This document shows positions 9,401 to 18,335 of a stretch of 62,134 nucleotides of DNA, piece after piece. The notes beneath the pieces are model-generated. The model worked only from the letters and a program-made list of their open reading frames with translations. It was not told the DNA's origin and did not search any database. The position numbers were made by a program, and so were the translations under genes. The DNA comes from Clostridiales bacterium (GTDB lineage: Bacteria; Bacillota; Clostridia; Christensenellales; Aristaeellaceae). Position 1 is the stretch's first letter. The number at the start of each line of letters is the position of its first letter. The stretch is from contig SVGW01000005.1 of NCBI GenBank assembly GCA_015056125.1, positions 1 to 62,134 on the forward strand, in the 5' to 3' direction.

Positions 9401-12400
9401 TGCCGCATGCGCCTATCTGAGATGAGCGAGGAGGATCAAAATCTCCCCGCCCGGTTTGACGCATTCCTTGAACGGATGGATTTTTCTGCGCTGTATGATC
9501 ATGGCGAGCGGCTTTTCTATATTGGCTGGGACGTATCCGCCGCCCGGCCCACACCTGCGCATTATGATCTGATGGCCAGCGAAGCCCGGCTCACTTCTTT
9601 CATTGCCGTTATGCGGGGGCAGGTGCCTCTTTCCCATTGGAAAAAGCTGGGCCGCCACGTCATACGAGCAGGCGGCGGCCCCTCCCTGCTTTCCTGGGGC
9701 GGCACCATGTTTGAATATTTGATGCCCGCCCTGCTTTTGCCCCTGACCCGTGGGAGCCTGCTGGGAGAGGGCTGCATGAATGCCATTCGCGCCCAGATGA
9801 GCGCGCATCCCTCCCGTCCCTTTGGCATCAGCGAAAGCGGCTATTATGCCTTTGATCCCGATCTCAATTATCAATACAGGGCCTTTGGCCTGCCCAAGCT
9901 CTCTCTTTCCGGAGAAACCCATGGCCAGGTAATCGCTCCCTACGCTTCCATGCTGGCCCTTCCCTTCTTTCCCCGGGCCGCCGCCGATAATCTTTTGAGG
10001 ATGAAAAAGCTGGGGTGGGCGGATCGCCACGGGCTGTATGAAGCGGCGGATTATTCTCCCCAGCGGGTGGAGAAAACGCCCCGCCTGGTCATGAGCCACA
10101 TGGCCCACCACCAGGGGATGATTCTGTGCGCGGCCTGCAACGCCCTTACCGATAATGCCCTGGTGCGCGCCTTTATGTCGCCGCCCCCTGCCCGGGCTTA
10201 CGCCCATTTGCTTTTGGAAAAAGCCCCCCGCCGTATCCATCGCCGTCCAGAGCTGCCCCCACCCCGGGAAGAGGCCTCCTCTTTTCATTCCTTTGGGCGC
10301 ACGCCCCGCTTTACCCTGCCACTTGATGCCCACGCGCTCCATGGCAGTGGCATGACCTGGGTGCTTTCTGCCCACGGTCAAGGATATCTGAGCTATCAAG
10401 GGATGATGATCACCCGCTTTTTTAAAGAAGCCGGAATGCCAAGCGGCCCACAGTTTTACTTGCGGGATGAAAAAACGAAGGAATCCGTGCTACCCGCTCA
10501 ATGGGGAAACGCCCGCTTTGAAGCCGGCTCTGTTTCCTATACCCTTGATTTTTCATCCCTCCACTGCACTTTGCGCCACTGGATATCTCCTCTTACCGGT
10601 GCAGCCATGACCGCTGTGCAAATGGAAAACCCCACCCAGGAAGAAAAAAGCGTAGAAGTAATCTCCTTTCTGGAAATTGCCCAGAGCCCCCAGGCGGCGG
10701 ATGAAGCTCATCCCAATTTCCGGGATTTATCCGTACTCATTGAAAAATGGGGCGGCTCGGGCCTGATTTCCCGGCGTCTTCCCCGGGATGAAAAGGATGA
10801 AATGCCCTTGATCGGCCATGGCGTAATCGGCGAAACAGCCGCCCTTCGCCGCCAGGGGGACCGAACGCTTTTTCTGGGAAGAATGGGCAGCTATTTAGCG
10901 CCCCATCAGCTTTCTGAGGACGCAGCCAATTGCCAATATCGCCTGGGCAGCGTAATCGCCCCCTGCCTCTCTCTTCGTGTAAAACTACAAATCAGGCCCG
11001 GAAAAAACAGCACCCTTTTCTTCATTACGGCTGCCAGAAAAACGGAAGAAGAATTAAATGCCCTTTTGCTCTCCCCGGATGCTCTTCACGCATCTTTCTC
11101 CCTGGCAGCCACCCAGGCCCGGATGGCCCTGAGATTTCTGGGAATTGATGGGCGAATGCTGAGCTATTACCAGCAAATGCTGGGAGCGCTGTGTTTTTTA
11201 GGGCAGCCGCATCAGGCCGTATCCTCTACCGCGCCCCGAAACGCCCTTTGGCGAATCGGCGTTGCAGGGGTATTGCCCGTTCTCTTTATCCATATTCATC
11301 AGGGCGCTGATAAGGCCCTGATACGCCATGTGCTCCGGGCGCACAGTTGGATGCGTATGCAAGGAATCTGGGTGGACTGCATCTTCTTTTGCCAGGAATC
11401 CGGGGGCTATCAGCGCCCGGACCGGGATACCGTATCCCAGCTCGTTGCCGCCAGCCCAGCCCGGGATCTCATCGGAAAAGACGGAGGCGTGCACCTGGCG
11501 TCCGGCACGGAAAAAGAGGCAAAGGAAACCGCCGCCCTTGCCCAGCTCGTATTGCAGGGGCACCTGCCTTTAAACGCCCAGCTTTCCGCCCTGCGCACAG
11601 GGCTGCCTGAAAAAAGCAATGCTGCTCTTCATATTCCTTTTCCGGTGGCCCCGCCGCCTTTGCACCTGAATAATTCCTTTGGCGGCTTTACCCAGGAGGG
11701 GGCCTATGCCGTTTATGCCCCCGCACCTGTTCCCTGGCATAATCTGCTTTGCAATCCACACTTTGGCACCCTGGTATCCGATAGCGGCATCCTCCAATCC
11801 TACAGCGAAAATTGCCGCTTAAAGCGCATTACCCGTTTTTCTCCGGATGTACACAGGCATTTTGCCAGTGAAGAAATTTTCCTTCAGGATGAAGCGGGAA
11901 TTTTCTATCCCTTGGCTCGGCCCACCGCCATCCACGAACCTGGCGTAACCGCCTATCATACGTTGGCCGGCAACATATCTGCCGACTTGCACCTGTTCGC
12001 CCATGCCGAATTGCCCCTGGGCGTGCGCTGGCTCACCCTCCGGGGAAATGAGCCACAAAAAATACGGCTGTATTATCTTGTGCGCTTTGCTATGGGAGAA
12101 CATCCTGAAACCACCCGCTGCCAAACAGAGGGGCATTTTATCTACGCAAAATGCGGCGATATGGAGGGGCTTGCCTGGGCAGCGCTGAAGGGGGCAACGG
12201 CCCAGTGCCTTTCCCCAGCCATGCTCTTTGGGCTCATGGGCGATTCATTGCCTCCAGGCCTTGTTTCTGCCGCCCAGAACCATGGCAGCGCAGCGCTCTT
12301 TTCCCTTGAATTGGTCCTCCAGCCCCATGACCCCGCCTCCCTTTCCATGGTCCTTGGCTATGGAGAAAATGAAGAGGCAGCCAAAGCCCACTTTACCGTC

Positions 12401-13906
12401 CTGCAGGAGGAGGGAGGCGGCCATGCCCTTCGCAGGGTGCGCGCCGATTGGGCAAAAAAGCTTTCCGGCCTCACCCTTTTTTCGGGGGATCCGCCCCTGG
12501 AATGGATGCTGAATCGCTGGCTTCCCTGCCAAACCCGCATGGCCCGGCTCATGGCCCGGATGGGGCCGTATCAATCCGGCGGTGCCTATGGCTTTCGGGA
12601 TCAATTGCAGGATTTACTGATTCTTCTTCACACCGATGCCCACGCCGCAAGAAACCATCTTCTTCTTTGCGCCGCCCATCAGTTTCCCGAAGGGGACGTG
12701 CAGCACTGGTGGCACGCCCCTGCCCGGGGCGTGCGTACCCGTATCAGTGACGATAAACTGTTTTTGCCCTATATGGCCGCACTTTACGTTCAGATTACCG
12801 GGGATCGCGAAATTCTTTCCGCCCCTGCCCCCTATCTTTTTTCAGTGCCCCTGGAAAAAGGGGAGGATGACCGCTACGAAAATCCGCCTTTTACGCCTTG
12901 GGAAGAGCCCCTGCTGCAGCACTGCATCCGAGCCATTGATTCCGTTTCCCTGGGTATTCACGGCCTGCCGCTCATGGGCAGCGGGGATTGGAACGACGGC
13001 ATGAACCGGGTGGGAGGCGAAAGCGGAGAAAGCGTGTGGCTGGGTTTTTTCCTGGCCCTGGTACTTCGGGAATTTGCCCCCCTTTGCCCACAGGAAACCA
13101 AAGAAAAATACCAGCAGATGCGAAGAAAATTACTGGCAGATGCGGAGCATGCCTGGACGGGAAAATGGTATCTGCGCGCCTGGTATGATACGGGGGAAGC
13201 CCTGGGCGGCCCCGACACCGATCCGCCCAGGATTGATTTAATCAGCCAGAGCTTTGCCGTGCTTGCAGGCGCGCCCCGGGATCATGCCCGTACTGCGCTT
13301 TCCCATGCCGTGCAGTTGCTTTATGATCGGGAGCATCAGCTAGTCAGGCTTATGAATCCGCCCTTTTCCGTTCAGGAACAGGCAGGCTATATTGGCGCTT
13401 ACGCACCGGGCATTCGGGAAAACGGAGGCCAGTATACCCACGCCGTTCCCTGGCTGGTAATCGCCCTGTGTAATTTGGGAGAATACGCTCTGGCCTGGGA
13501 AATTGCACGGGGGCTGCTGCCTGCAAACCGCAGCGACACCCGGGAAAAGGCGCTTCTCTACAAGGTGGAGCCCTATGTGCTGCCAGGGGATATCTATACG
13601 GAAGAAAACATCGGCCGGGGCGGCTGGACCTGGTATACCGGCAGCGCCGCATGGCTGTATTACACGCTGATTACCGTGCTGCTGGGCTTTGAAAAGCGGG
13701 GCGACAGAGCGCGCCTTACCCCCTGCCCCGAGCCCGGCATGGAAGAATATACCCTGATCTACCGCTATCACAATACCAGTTATCATTTTACCGCTGCCCG
13801 GGACGCCGTTTTTTCCACTTTGGATGGGGAAAAGCTGCCAGACGGCTGGGTGACGCTGCAAAATGACGGACGTACTCACGAAGCCAGGTTTCCCTTGCGG
13901 AAATAA
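6485..13906 (+). CDS. Cyclic beta-1,2-glucan synthase (GT84-GH94)
   Basis: Membrane enzyme of about 2473 residues, in the NdvB/ChvB class, which polymerises UDP-glucose into beta-1,2-glucan and closes it into rings. In order: N-terminal helical region; membrane helices near 330-375; GT84 transferase with DADTFLPPG (540-548) and YNQATQDIYQDVFCRGSF; more membrane helices near 708-830; an alpha/alpha-barrel cyclisation-type region about 850-1230 (MSHMAHHQGM near 1203); then beta-sandwich and GH94 phosphorylase-like domains with SGDWNDGMNRVGGESGESVW (acid Asp near 2171), thought to set chain length. Start ATG chosen because GGAGG is 6 nt upstream; the open frame further upstream overlaps glgB. 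Divergent from glgB. Known mostly from proteobacteria but also reported in Firmicutes. The host's use is unknown. Confidence 0.88.
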   Translation: MDHAVFSGASALTYASLRAPARLLSSIQNASGALRSIPREDLSPAGLWMEDHARFLLGEADALRRALKNAPRLPGGHREPRILSLARLICREGKGEISAPLILRTARHFFADAEITQAELHYLSSALAVALFEKLAPVFSACQEEKRRLLSARKWIRDLEEGHHPTLPGDVMLTEKIIALLSVAEHAQGLQFIDEMLMQKGSSTEKITQEAHEKMTEMGEEAAKGITSLRRLSRLPFDKIHERLSPLAYIFREEETYRQMDEESRRCYQNRAAQLARRFHVQETAVARAAMALKKNQEGAPGEAGYYLLERSDLIAAYLLKRKPVPRNERVRERFFLLPLYLGAFLALLISLSLHAPLWLIPSILLAVSECLRIPYYRLLRRHFPARMLPRLKIDRLSKDQRTLVAVPTLLTSRKQAVQMIRQLSVLRCANPDPNLEFMLLADFADSPAEKDPQDNEIIQSAAAAIHALSQKKGGGFFYLHRERAWDKGQQRFSGRERKRGALESLNQLLTQGACQDAFCYSSCDPSSLKNRYAYVITLDADTFLPPGAAHKLIGAMAHPLQKGRIGIIQPRMEVSADTVRTNTQRLLGGQGGVDPYNQATQDIYQDVFCRGSFVGKGIYEPNLWMARLEGRLPAGRLLSHDLIEGEITQSALASDIVLYDGHPGKLTGWQKRLHRWTRGDWQLLPFLKDQKLSLLSRHKIWDNMRRSLLPAAQVILLLAAALLGNPFLCLLGLPWPIRGMGIRLMMLPAKALTLLDAMFRALYRLLISKRELLSWVTAAQAEAGGQLPLSCTLSQLIAGTAMIFFSLLPGGFLPLVFAGLAWVLSPLFAQQADAPIRGELKFTPRQREEVRALARDTWRFFEDTVTKEHHFLPPDNVQTEPDKGAALRTSPTNIGLYLLSCAAARELGFITTKALCQRFSDTLSALEKMDTWQGHPYNWYSLESCQPLAPAFISTVDSGNLAGCLMACAQICRMRLSEMSEEDQNLPARFDAFLERMDFSALYDHGERLFYIGWDVSAARPTPAHYDLMASEARLTSFIAVMRGQVPLSHWKKLGRHVIRAGGGPSLLSWGGTMFEYLMPALLLPLTRGSLLGEGCMNAIRAQMSAHPSRPFGISESGYYAFDPDLNYQYRAFGLPKLSLSGETHGQVIAPYASMLALPFFPRAAADNLLRMKKLGWADRHGLYEAADYSPQRVEKTPRLVMSHMAHHQGMILCAACNALTDNALVRAFMSPPPARAYAHLLLEKAPRRIHRRPELPPPREEASSFHSFGRTPRFTLPLDAHALHGSGMTWVLSAHGQGYLSYQGMMITRFFKEAGMPSGPQFYLRDEKTKESVLPAQWGNARFEAGSVSYTLDFSSLHCTLRHWISPLTGAAMTAVQMENPTQEEKSVEVISFLEIAQSPQAADEAHPNFRDLSVLIEKWGGSGLISRRLPRDEKDEMPLIGHGVIGETAALRRQGDRTLFLGRMGSYLAPHQLSEDAANCQYRLGSVIAPCLSLRVKLQIRPGKNSTLFFITAARKTEEELNALLLSPDALHASFSLAATQARMALRFLGIDGRMLSYYQQMLGALCFLGQPHQAVSSTAPRNALWRIGVAGVLPVLFIHIHQGADKALIRHVLRAHSWMRMQGIWVDCIFFCQESGGYQRPDRDTVSQLVAASPARDLIGKDGGVHLASGTEKEAKETAALAQLVLQGHLPLNAQLSALRTGLPEKSNAALHIPFPVAPPPLHLNNSFGGFTQEGAYAVYAPAPVPWHNLLCNPHFGTLVSDSGILQSYSENCRLKRITRFSPDVHRHFASEEIFLQDEAGIFYPLARPTAIHEPGVTAYHTLAGNISADLHLFAHAELPLGVRWLTLRGNEPQKIRLYYLVRFAMGEHPETTRCQTEGHFIYAKCGDMEGLAWAALKGATAQCLSPAMLFGLMGDSLPPGLVSAAQNHGSAALFSLELVLQPHDPASLSMVLGYGENEEAAKAHFTVLQEEGGGHALRRVRADWAKKLSGLTLFSGDPPLEWMLNRWLPCQTRMARLMARMGPYQSGGAYGFRDQLQDLLILLHTDAHAARNHLLLCAAHQFPEGDVQHWWHAPARGVRTRISDDKLFLPYMAALYVQITGDREILSAPAPYLFSVPLEKGEDDRYENPPFTPWEEPLLQHCIRAIDSVSLGIHGLPLMGSGDWNDGMNRVGGESGESVWLGFFLALVLREFAPLCPQETKEKYQQMRRKLLADAEHAWTGKWYLRAWYDTGEALGGPDTDPPRIDLISQSFAVLAGAPRDHARTALSHAVQLLYDREHQLVRLMNPPFSVQEQAGYIGAYAPGIRENGGQYTHAVPWLVIALCNLGEYALAWEIARGLLPANRSDTREKALLYKVEPYVLPGDIYTEENIGRGGWTWYTGSAAWLYYTLITVLLGFEKRGDRARLTPCPEPGMEEYTLIYRYHNTSYHFTAARDAVFSTLDGEKLPDGWVTLQNDGRTHEARFPLRK

Positions 13907-13935
13907 AACGCTTTTCCGGCACACAGGTCAATCAG

Positions 13936-13977
13936 GCCGCTTTTCTCCCATATTGTGAAAGCGGCTTTTTCTTTTTA
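13936..13977 (+). terminator. Terminator after the cyclic glucan synthase
   Basis: GCCGCTTT and AAAGCGGC arms around a 14-nt loop, followed by TTTTTCTTTTTATTTTT. Begins about 30 bp past the stop. Confidence 0.85.
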
Positions 13978-14060
13978 TTTTTCGGCAGGAAAACGGAAAA
14001 AAGAAGGCGAATTATTCAAAGATGCGCTCTTTTTGGGCGCGTGCAAGAGGGGTGATTTAT

Positions 14061-17000
14061 GTGCTGACGGAAGAAATGCTGCGGGAGAAAGCAGGGGAAC
14101 AGGAATATCTGCAAGGCCAGGCCCTGTTTCACCGTGCGCTGGTGCGGGAAGCACGACGGACGAAGGAGGAAGCCGTATATCTGGTCTCCGGGGAGGATCG
14201 GCACACGGTCAGGGTGACTGCCTGCGGCATTCATTGCGATTGCGGCATGAATATATGCAGCCACGGCGTGGCTGCCGCTCTGATGGCCATGGAAAGCGGC
14301 GCCATGCAGGAAATGGAAAAGCGCCGGGCCCAATTGGCCGTTCCTGCCCTGTTTGAAGCAGTTTCCGGGATGCTGCCCGAATCCGACGGCATCCAGCTTT
14401 ATCCTGCCCTTTTCCTGACCCGCGAGGGCCTTCGGATCGGCCTGCGGGTGGGGGAAGACAGGCTTTATGTGGTGCGCCATATTCCCCATTTTCTCCAGTG
14501 CCGGGAGGACGGAACGCCCCTGCCCTTTGGCAAAGGATTTGAATATCGCCCCCAGTGGATGCATTTTGATGAAAAGCAGGAAAGGCTGTTGGATATCCTG
14601 GCCGAATATTGCGAAGCCCCCGCGGCCAAATCCCTGGCCGGAGCCGAGGCCCGGGTCATGCTTCTGCCCCCCCGTGCGGCGGCCCGGGTGCTGTTTGCCC
14701 TGCGCCAAATGCCTTTTACCCTGCAAATTTCCGGGGAGCAGTATACCTTAAACGGCATTGAGGAAAGATCCATTCCCTTGAATTTTCATCTGTCCGGAAG
14801 CCCGCAAAAGCTGCAGATGACTGCAGAATTGCCCAATTCGCTCCGGGCGCTAAATAAAGATTATTCCGTTGTGATGGCGGACGGAGAATGCGTATTCACC
14901 CCCCCGGAGCAGCGGGCGCTGCTTGCCGCCCTGTGCCGTTTTTCCACCGGACGGGAGGTCTCCTTCGCCTTTTCTCCCCAAGAAACCCAGCGGGTAATGA
15001 GCGAATTGATGCCCTTCCTTTTGCGCATCGGCACCGTCACCATCGATCCTGCTTTGGAAAGCAAATTTCTCCATCTGCCCTTAAAAGCCCAGGTGTATCT
15101 GGATAAGGAGGGCCCGGATGTGACCGCCAAAGTCACTTTTTCCTATGGCCAGGTGGAAATTGATCCCTTCGCTCCGGAAAATGCCCCCGATGGGGCGCTG
15201 CTGCTCCGGGACGTGCCCGCTGAGCGGGTCATTCTGGATGAATTGGCTCAGGATGGCTTCCGGGTGTGCCGGGGGAAGGTATATTTAAGCGGTTCTGATC
15301 GCATCTATGATTTTGTTACTCTGGGCGCAGGACGGCTTACCCAGTGCGCCGAGGTATTTTTCAGCAAGGATTTCAGAAAAATCACGCCCCGCAAGCCCCT
15401 GTTTAAGGGCGCTCTGCGGCTGAAAAACGGCCAGCTCATTCTGGAAATGATGGATGGGGATACCCCCATTGAGGAGCTTTTTCCCCTTCTGGAGGCACTG
15501 CGTCGGAAGAAGCGCTATTTCCGCTTCAAGGAGGGCACCTTCCTGGATTTGAGCGACGCCGATGAATGGCAGCCCCTGGCGGAGGCTGTAGCGGAAGCCG
15601 GTGAAAATACCGGCCGAGAAGAATTGGGGGCCTGCTGGGCCGCCTATCTTTCCGCCTTGGTCAAGGAAAAAAAGCTGGATGTGGAATTGGATGCCGGCAC
15701 CGCCAAGGCTGCTTCTCTCTCCTTTACTGCGCCTCCCGCTCCGGTCAAGGATTTGCGCCCCTATCAGGAGCGGGGCTATCAGTGGATTTTATCCCTGCAT
15801 GCCTTGGGCATGGGCGGCATATTGGCGGATGATATGGGCCTTGGCAAAACCGTGCAAACCCTCACCGCCCTACTTTCCAGCGTGCAGAACGCTGAAGAGA
15901 AAAAGCCCTCTCTGATCGTGGCTCCCACCTCTCTTACCTACAACTGGCTCAGCGAATGCGCCCGGTTTACCCCCCGATTATCCGTGCTGCTTATAAGCGG
16001 CAGCCAGGCCGCCAGGGCAGAACAAATCGAAACCATCAAAGGCAAAAATGCCCCTGATCTGGTGATTACCAGCTATCCCCTCATCCGCCGGGATATTTCG
16101 CTCATGGCGGATATTCCCTTCCGCTTTGCGGTATTGGATGAAGCCCAGCAGATCAAAAATGTGCAGAGCGTGGGTGCCCATGCAGTGAAGCAATTAACCG
16201 CCGAAACCCGCATTGCCCTTACCGGTACCCCCATGGAAAACCATGCGGGAGAATTGTGGTCCATCTTTGATTTTGTGCTGCCGGGTTATCTCCCCCGATA
16301 CACTGATTTTCTGCGCCGCTGGGGCGAAGGCCAGAACGCCGAGGATCTGCGCCGCAGAATCCGGCCGTTCCTTATGCGCCGCCTGAAAGGCGATGTGCTG
16401 GGCGAACTGCCCGAAAAGCTGGAAAGCGTGCTCATGGCAGAATTGCCCCCCGAGCAGCGCCGGGTATACGATGCGGCCATGCTGCAAAAAAGGGAGCGGG
16501 TGGGCGAAATCCTTCGGGATCGGGGGCTCTCCCGGGGCAGGGCCGAAGTGCTCTCCGCCATTACGGAATTGCGCCAAATTTGCTGCCATCCCGCCTTGTG
16601 CCTCTCTGATTATGCCGGGGTATCCGGCAAAATGGAATTGCTCATGGACGTGCTCCCCGGCGCCCTTTCCGCCGGCCGCCGTGCGCTGGTATTTTCCCAG
16701 TTCACCTCCATGCTCCATCTCATTGAAAAGCGCCTGAAAGCAGAGGGCATCCCCTATCTGTATCTGGATGGGGAAACGCCTCCGGCCCAGCGCCTGGAAT
16801 TGACCCGCCGCTTCAATGAAGGGGAAACGGATGTATTCCTCATTTCTCTCAAGGCGGGGGGCACGGGGCTAAATCTCACCGGCGCCGATCTGGTGATCCA
16901 CTACGATCCCTGGTGGAACCCCACCGCCGAAGAGCAGGCCACTGGCCGCGCCCACCGCATCGGGCAAACCAAGAAGGTGGAGGTGCTCCGATTGGTGGTG

Positions 17001-17132
17001 CACAATTCCATCGAAGAGCAGGTATTGCACATGAGCGACCGCAAGCGCAAGCTTTTTGACAAGCTCATCACCCCAGGGGAAGAAATGCCCACCCGGCTTA
17101 CGGAAAAGGATATTCTTTCTCTGTTTGACTAA
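14061..17132 (+). CDS. SNF2-family DNA translocase with SWIM zinc finger
   Basis: Helicase-like ATPase of the Swi2/Snf2 group found in many Firmicutes. A SWIM finger (C59-x-C61-x4-C66-x-H68) comes first, then a long SNF2-associated region, then the two RecA-like lobes: Walker A DDMGLGKT (Lys596), DEAQ box at 693-696, TGTPMENH, and motif VI GRAHRIGQ near 963-970. I prefer GTG at 14061 because AGAGGGG lies about 7 nt upstream; the ATG at 14022 has no ribosome site. Probably acts on chromatin or DNA repair, but no bacterial substrate is established for this subgroup. Its last codons overlap the promoter of the next gene. Confidence 0.88.
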   Translation: MLTEEMLREKAGEQEYLQGQALFHRALVREARRTKEEAVYLVSGEDRHTVRVTACGIHCDCGMNICSHGVAAALMAMESGAMQEMEKRRAQLAVPALFEAVSGMLPESDGIQLYPALFLTREGLRIGLRVGEDRLYVVRHIPHFLQCREDGTPLPFGKGFEYRPQWMHFDEKQERLLDILAEYCEAPAAKSLAGAEARVMLLPPRAAARVLFALRQMPFTLQISGEQYTLNGIEERSIPLNFHLSGSPQKLQMTAELPNSLRALNKDYSVVMADGECVFTPPEQRALLAALCRFSTGREVSFAFSPQETQRVMSELMPFLLRIGTVTIDPALESKFLHLPLKAQVYLDKEGPDVTAKVTFSYGQVEIDPFAPENAPDGALLLRDVPAERVILDELAQDGFRVCRGKVYLSGSDRIYDFVTLGAGRLTQCAEVFFSKDFRKITPRKPLFKGALRLKNGQLILEMMDGDTPIEELFPLLEALRRKKRYFRFKEGTFLDLSDADEWQPLAEAVAEAGENTGREELGACWAAYLSALVKEKKLDVELDAGTAKAASLSFTAPPAPVKDLRPYQERGYQWILSLHALGMGGILADDMGLGKTVQTLTALLSSVQNAEEKKPSLIVAPTSLTYNWLSECARFTPRLSVLLISGSQAARAEQIETIKGKNAPDLVITSYPLIRRDISLMADIPFRFAVLDEAQQIKNVQSVGAHAVKQLTAETRIALTGTPMENHAGELWSIFDFVLPGYLPRYTDFLRRWGEGQNAEDLRRRIRPFLMRRLKGDVLGELPEKLESVLMAELPPEQRRVYDAAMLQKRERVGEILRDRGLSRGRAEVLSAITELRQICCHPALCLSDYAGVSGKMELLMDVLPGALSAGRRALVFSQFTSMLHLIEKRLKAEGIPYLYLDGETPPAQRLELTRRFNEGETDVFLISLKAGGTGLNLTGADLVIHYDPWWNPTAEEQATGRAHRIGQTKKVEVLRLVVHNSIEEQVLHMSDRKRKLFDKLITPGEEMPTRLTEKDILSLFD

Positions 17133-17153
17133 GTGGGGAAATACAGGTATAAT
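17125..17153 (+). promoter_or_regulatory. Near-consensus promoter at the end of the SNF2 gene
   Basis: TTGACT, exactly 17 nt, TATAAT. The -35 box is inside the last codons of the helicase gene. Transcription would start near 17160, which rules out the ATG at 17133 and supports the start at 17223 for the next gene. Confidence 0.8.
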
Positions 17154-17222
17154 AGAAGCCAGAAATATTTCCCATCCTTTTTCCCACCGTTTTCTACCCT
17201 ACCGGAAAGCAGGTTTTACGAT

Positions 17223-18335
17223 ATGCAGCTATCCCAATCCATGGATAAAAAGCGCCGGATCATCATTCTGGCAGCGCTGGGCATTTTAACCCTTCTGATC
17301 ATCCTGACCCTGCTGGGCGTATTTGGCGGCGGCAGCCGGAAGATGAGCGCAGTGCAGCTGCGCTGCGTGGCCACCCAGGACGTAACCTCCTTTGGGGACA
17401 GCGTGCTCTATTACGATGGCATGACCCTGTTTTGCCTGAATGCCAAGGGCCATGAAAAATGGAGCTACACCCTGGGCGAAAACGCCGCCTTCAGCTGCAG
17501 CGATCGGGTGGTGGCCGCCTGGTCCGGCACCCAGCTGCACATTATCAATAAGGACGGCCGATCCACCTATAAGGATAATATGGCCGATGTGATCCAGTTT
17601 GCCCGGGTGGGCAGCAAATACGTGGCCGCCGTGCTGGGAACGGATGTGAGCCCCTCTTTGGTGATCAAGGATATGCAGGGCACCAGCGTAGATAATGAAA
17701 CCACCGCCTATGAGGATATGGTGATATTGGATCTGGGCTTTTTCGCCGATGGCGAATATCTTTGGAGCACATCCATGGATGTATACGGCACTGTACCTAC
17801 CACCACCATGCACACCTTCCGGGTGAATCTGAGCAACTCCGGCGAAATTTCCCTGGGCGAAAATCTCACCTATGCCATCATCTACGCCGGCCAGGAGCTG
17901 AACGTGATCAGTACCCGGCAATTGCGCCAATATGACTATCGGGGTACTCAGGATCCCACCGGTACCGTGCTGATCTACGGCTGGCAGCTGATGGATCATC
18001 AGGTGAGCGGCAATAACGCCATGCTGCTCTTTGCCCCCTCCAGGCAGATGGAGGGATTGGAGGGCGTGAATCAGCTGCGCCTGCTCTCCGGCGCCACGGA
18101 CAAGCGCTTCACCCTGCCCTCCTCCTGTATTGGCGCCACTTTGTATAACCGCAAAATATATGCTTTTTCCAATGATACCGTATACCGCGCTGATATCAAT
18201 GCTCAGCGTTTCACTGCCATCAGCCTCCCCGCTGAAATTGGCGGAAAAACCGTGACCAATTTCTTGGGCATGCTTTCCAATGGCGTGGCGCTTCTGTGCT
18301 GCGACAGCGATGTATATGCCGTCACTCTGCCATGA
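17223..18335 (+). CDS. Membrane-anchored beta-propeller-like protein (DUF5711-like)
   Basis: About 370 residues. A short basic N-terminus (MDKKRR) leads into one membrane helix (about residues 12-35, IIILAALGILTLLIILTLLG). The rest is extracytoplasmic and has repeated beta-strand blades (LYYDGMTLFCLN, WSYTLGE, and LLLFAPSR-type segments), resembling PQQ/WD-type propellers annotated as DUF5711 in Clostridia. No catalytic residues can be named. The start is set by the promoter at 17125-17153; the inner ATG at 17241 is an alternative. Its stop overlaps the hemW start (ATGA), so the two are translationally coupled. Confidence 0.7.
   Translation: MQLSQSMDKKRRIIILAALGILTLLIILTLLGVFGGGSRKMSAVQLRCVATQDVTSFGDSVLYYDGMTLFCLNAKGHEKWSYTLGENAAFSCSDRVVAAWSGTQLHIINKDGRSTYKDNMADVIQFARVGSKYVAAVLGTDVSPSLVIKDMQGTSVDNETTAYEDMVILDLGFFADGEYLWSTSMDVYGTVPTTTMHTFRVNLSNSGEISLGENLTYAIIYAGQELNVISTRQLRQYDYRGTQDPTGTVLIYGWQLMDHQVSGNNAMLLFAPSRQMEGLEGVNQLRLLSGATDKRFTLPSSCIGATLYNRKIYAFSNDTVYRADINAQRFTAISLPAEIGGKTVTNFLGMLSNGVALLCCDSDVYAVTLP

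Noticed and set aside
9413..10399. 328-codon minus frame inside the cyclic glucan synthase
   Set aside because: Antisense to conserved synthase domains; no start signal.
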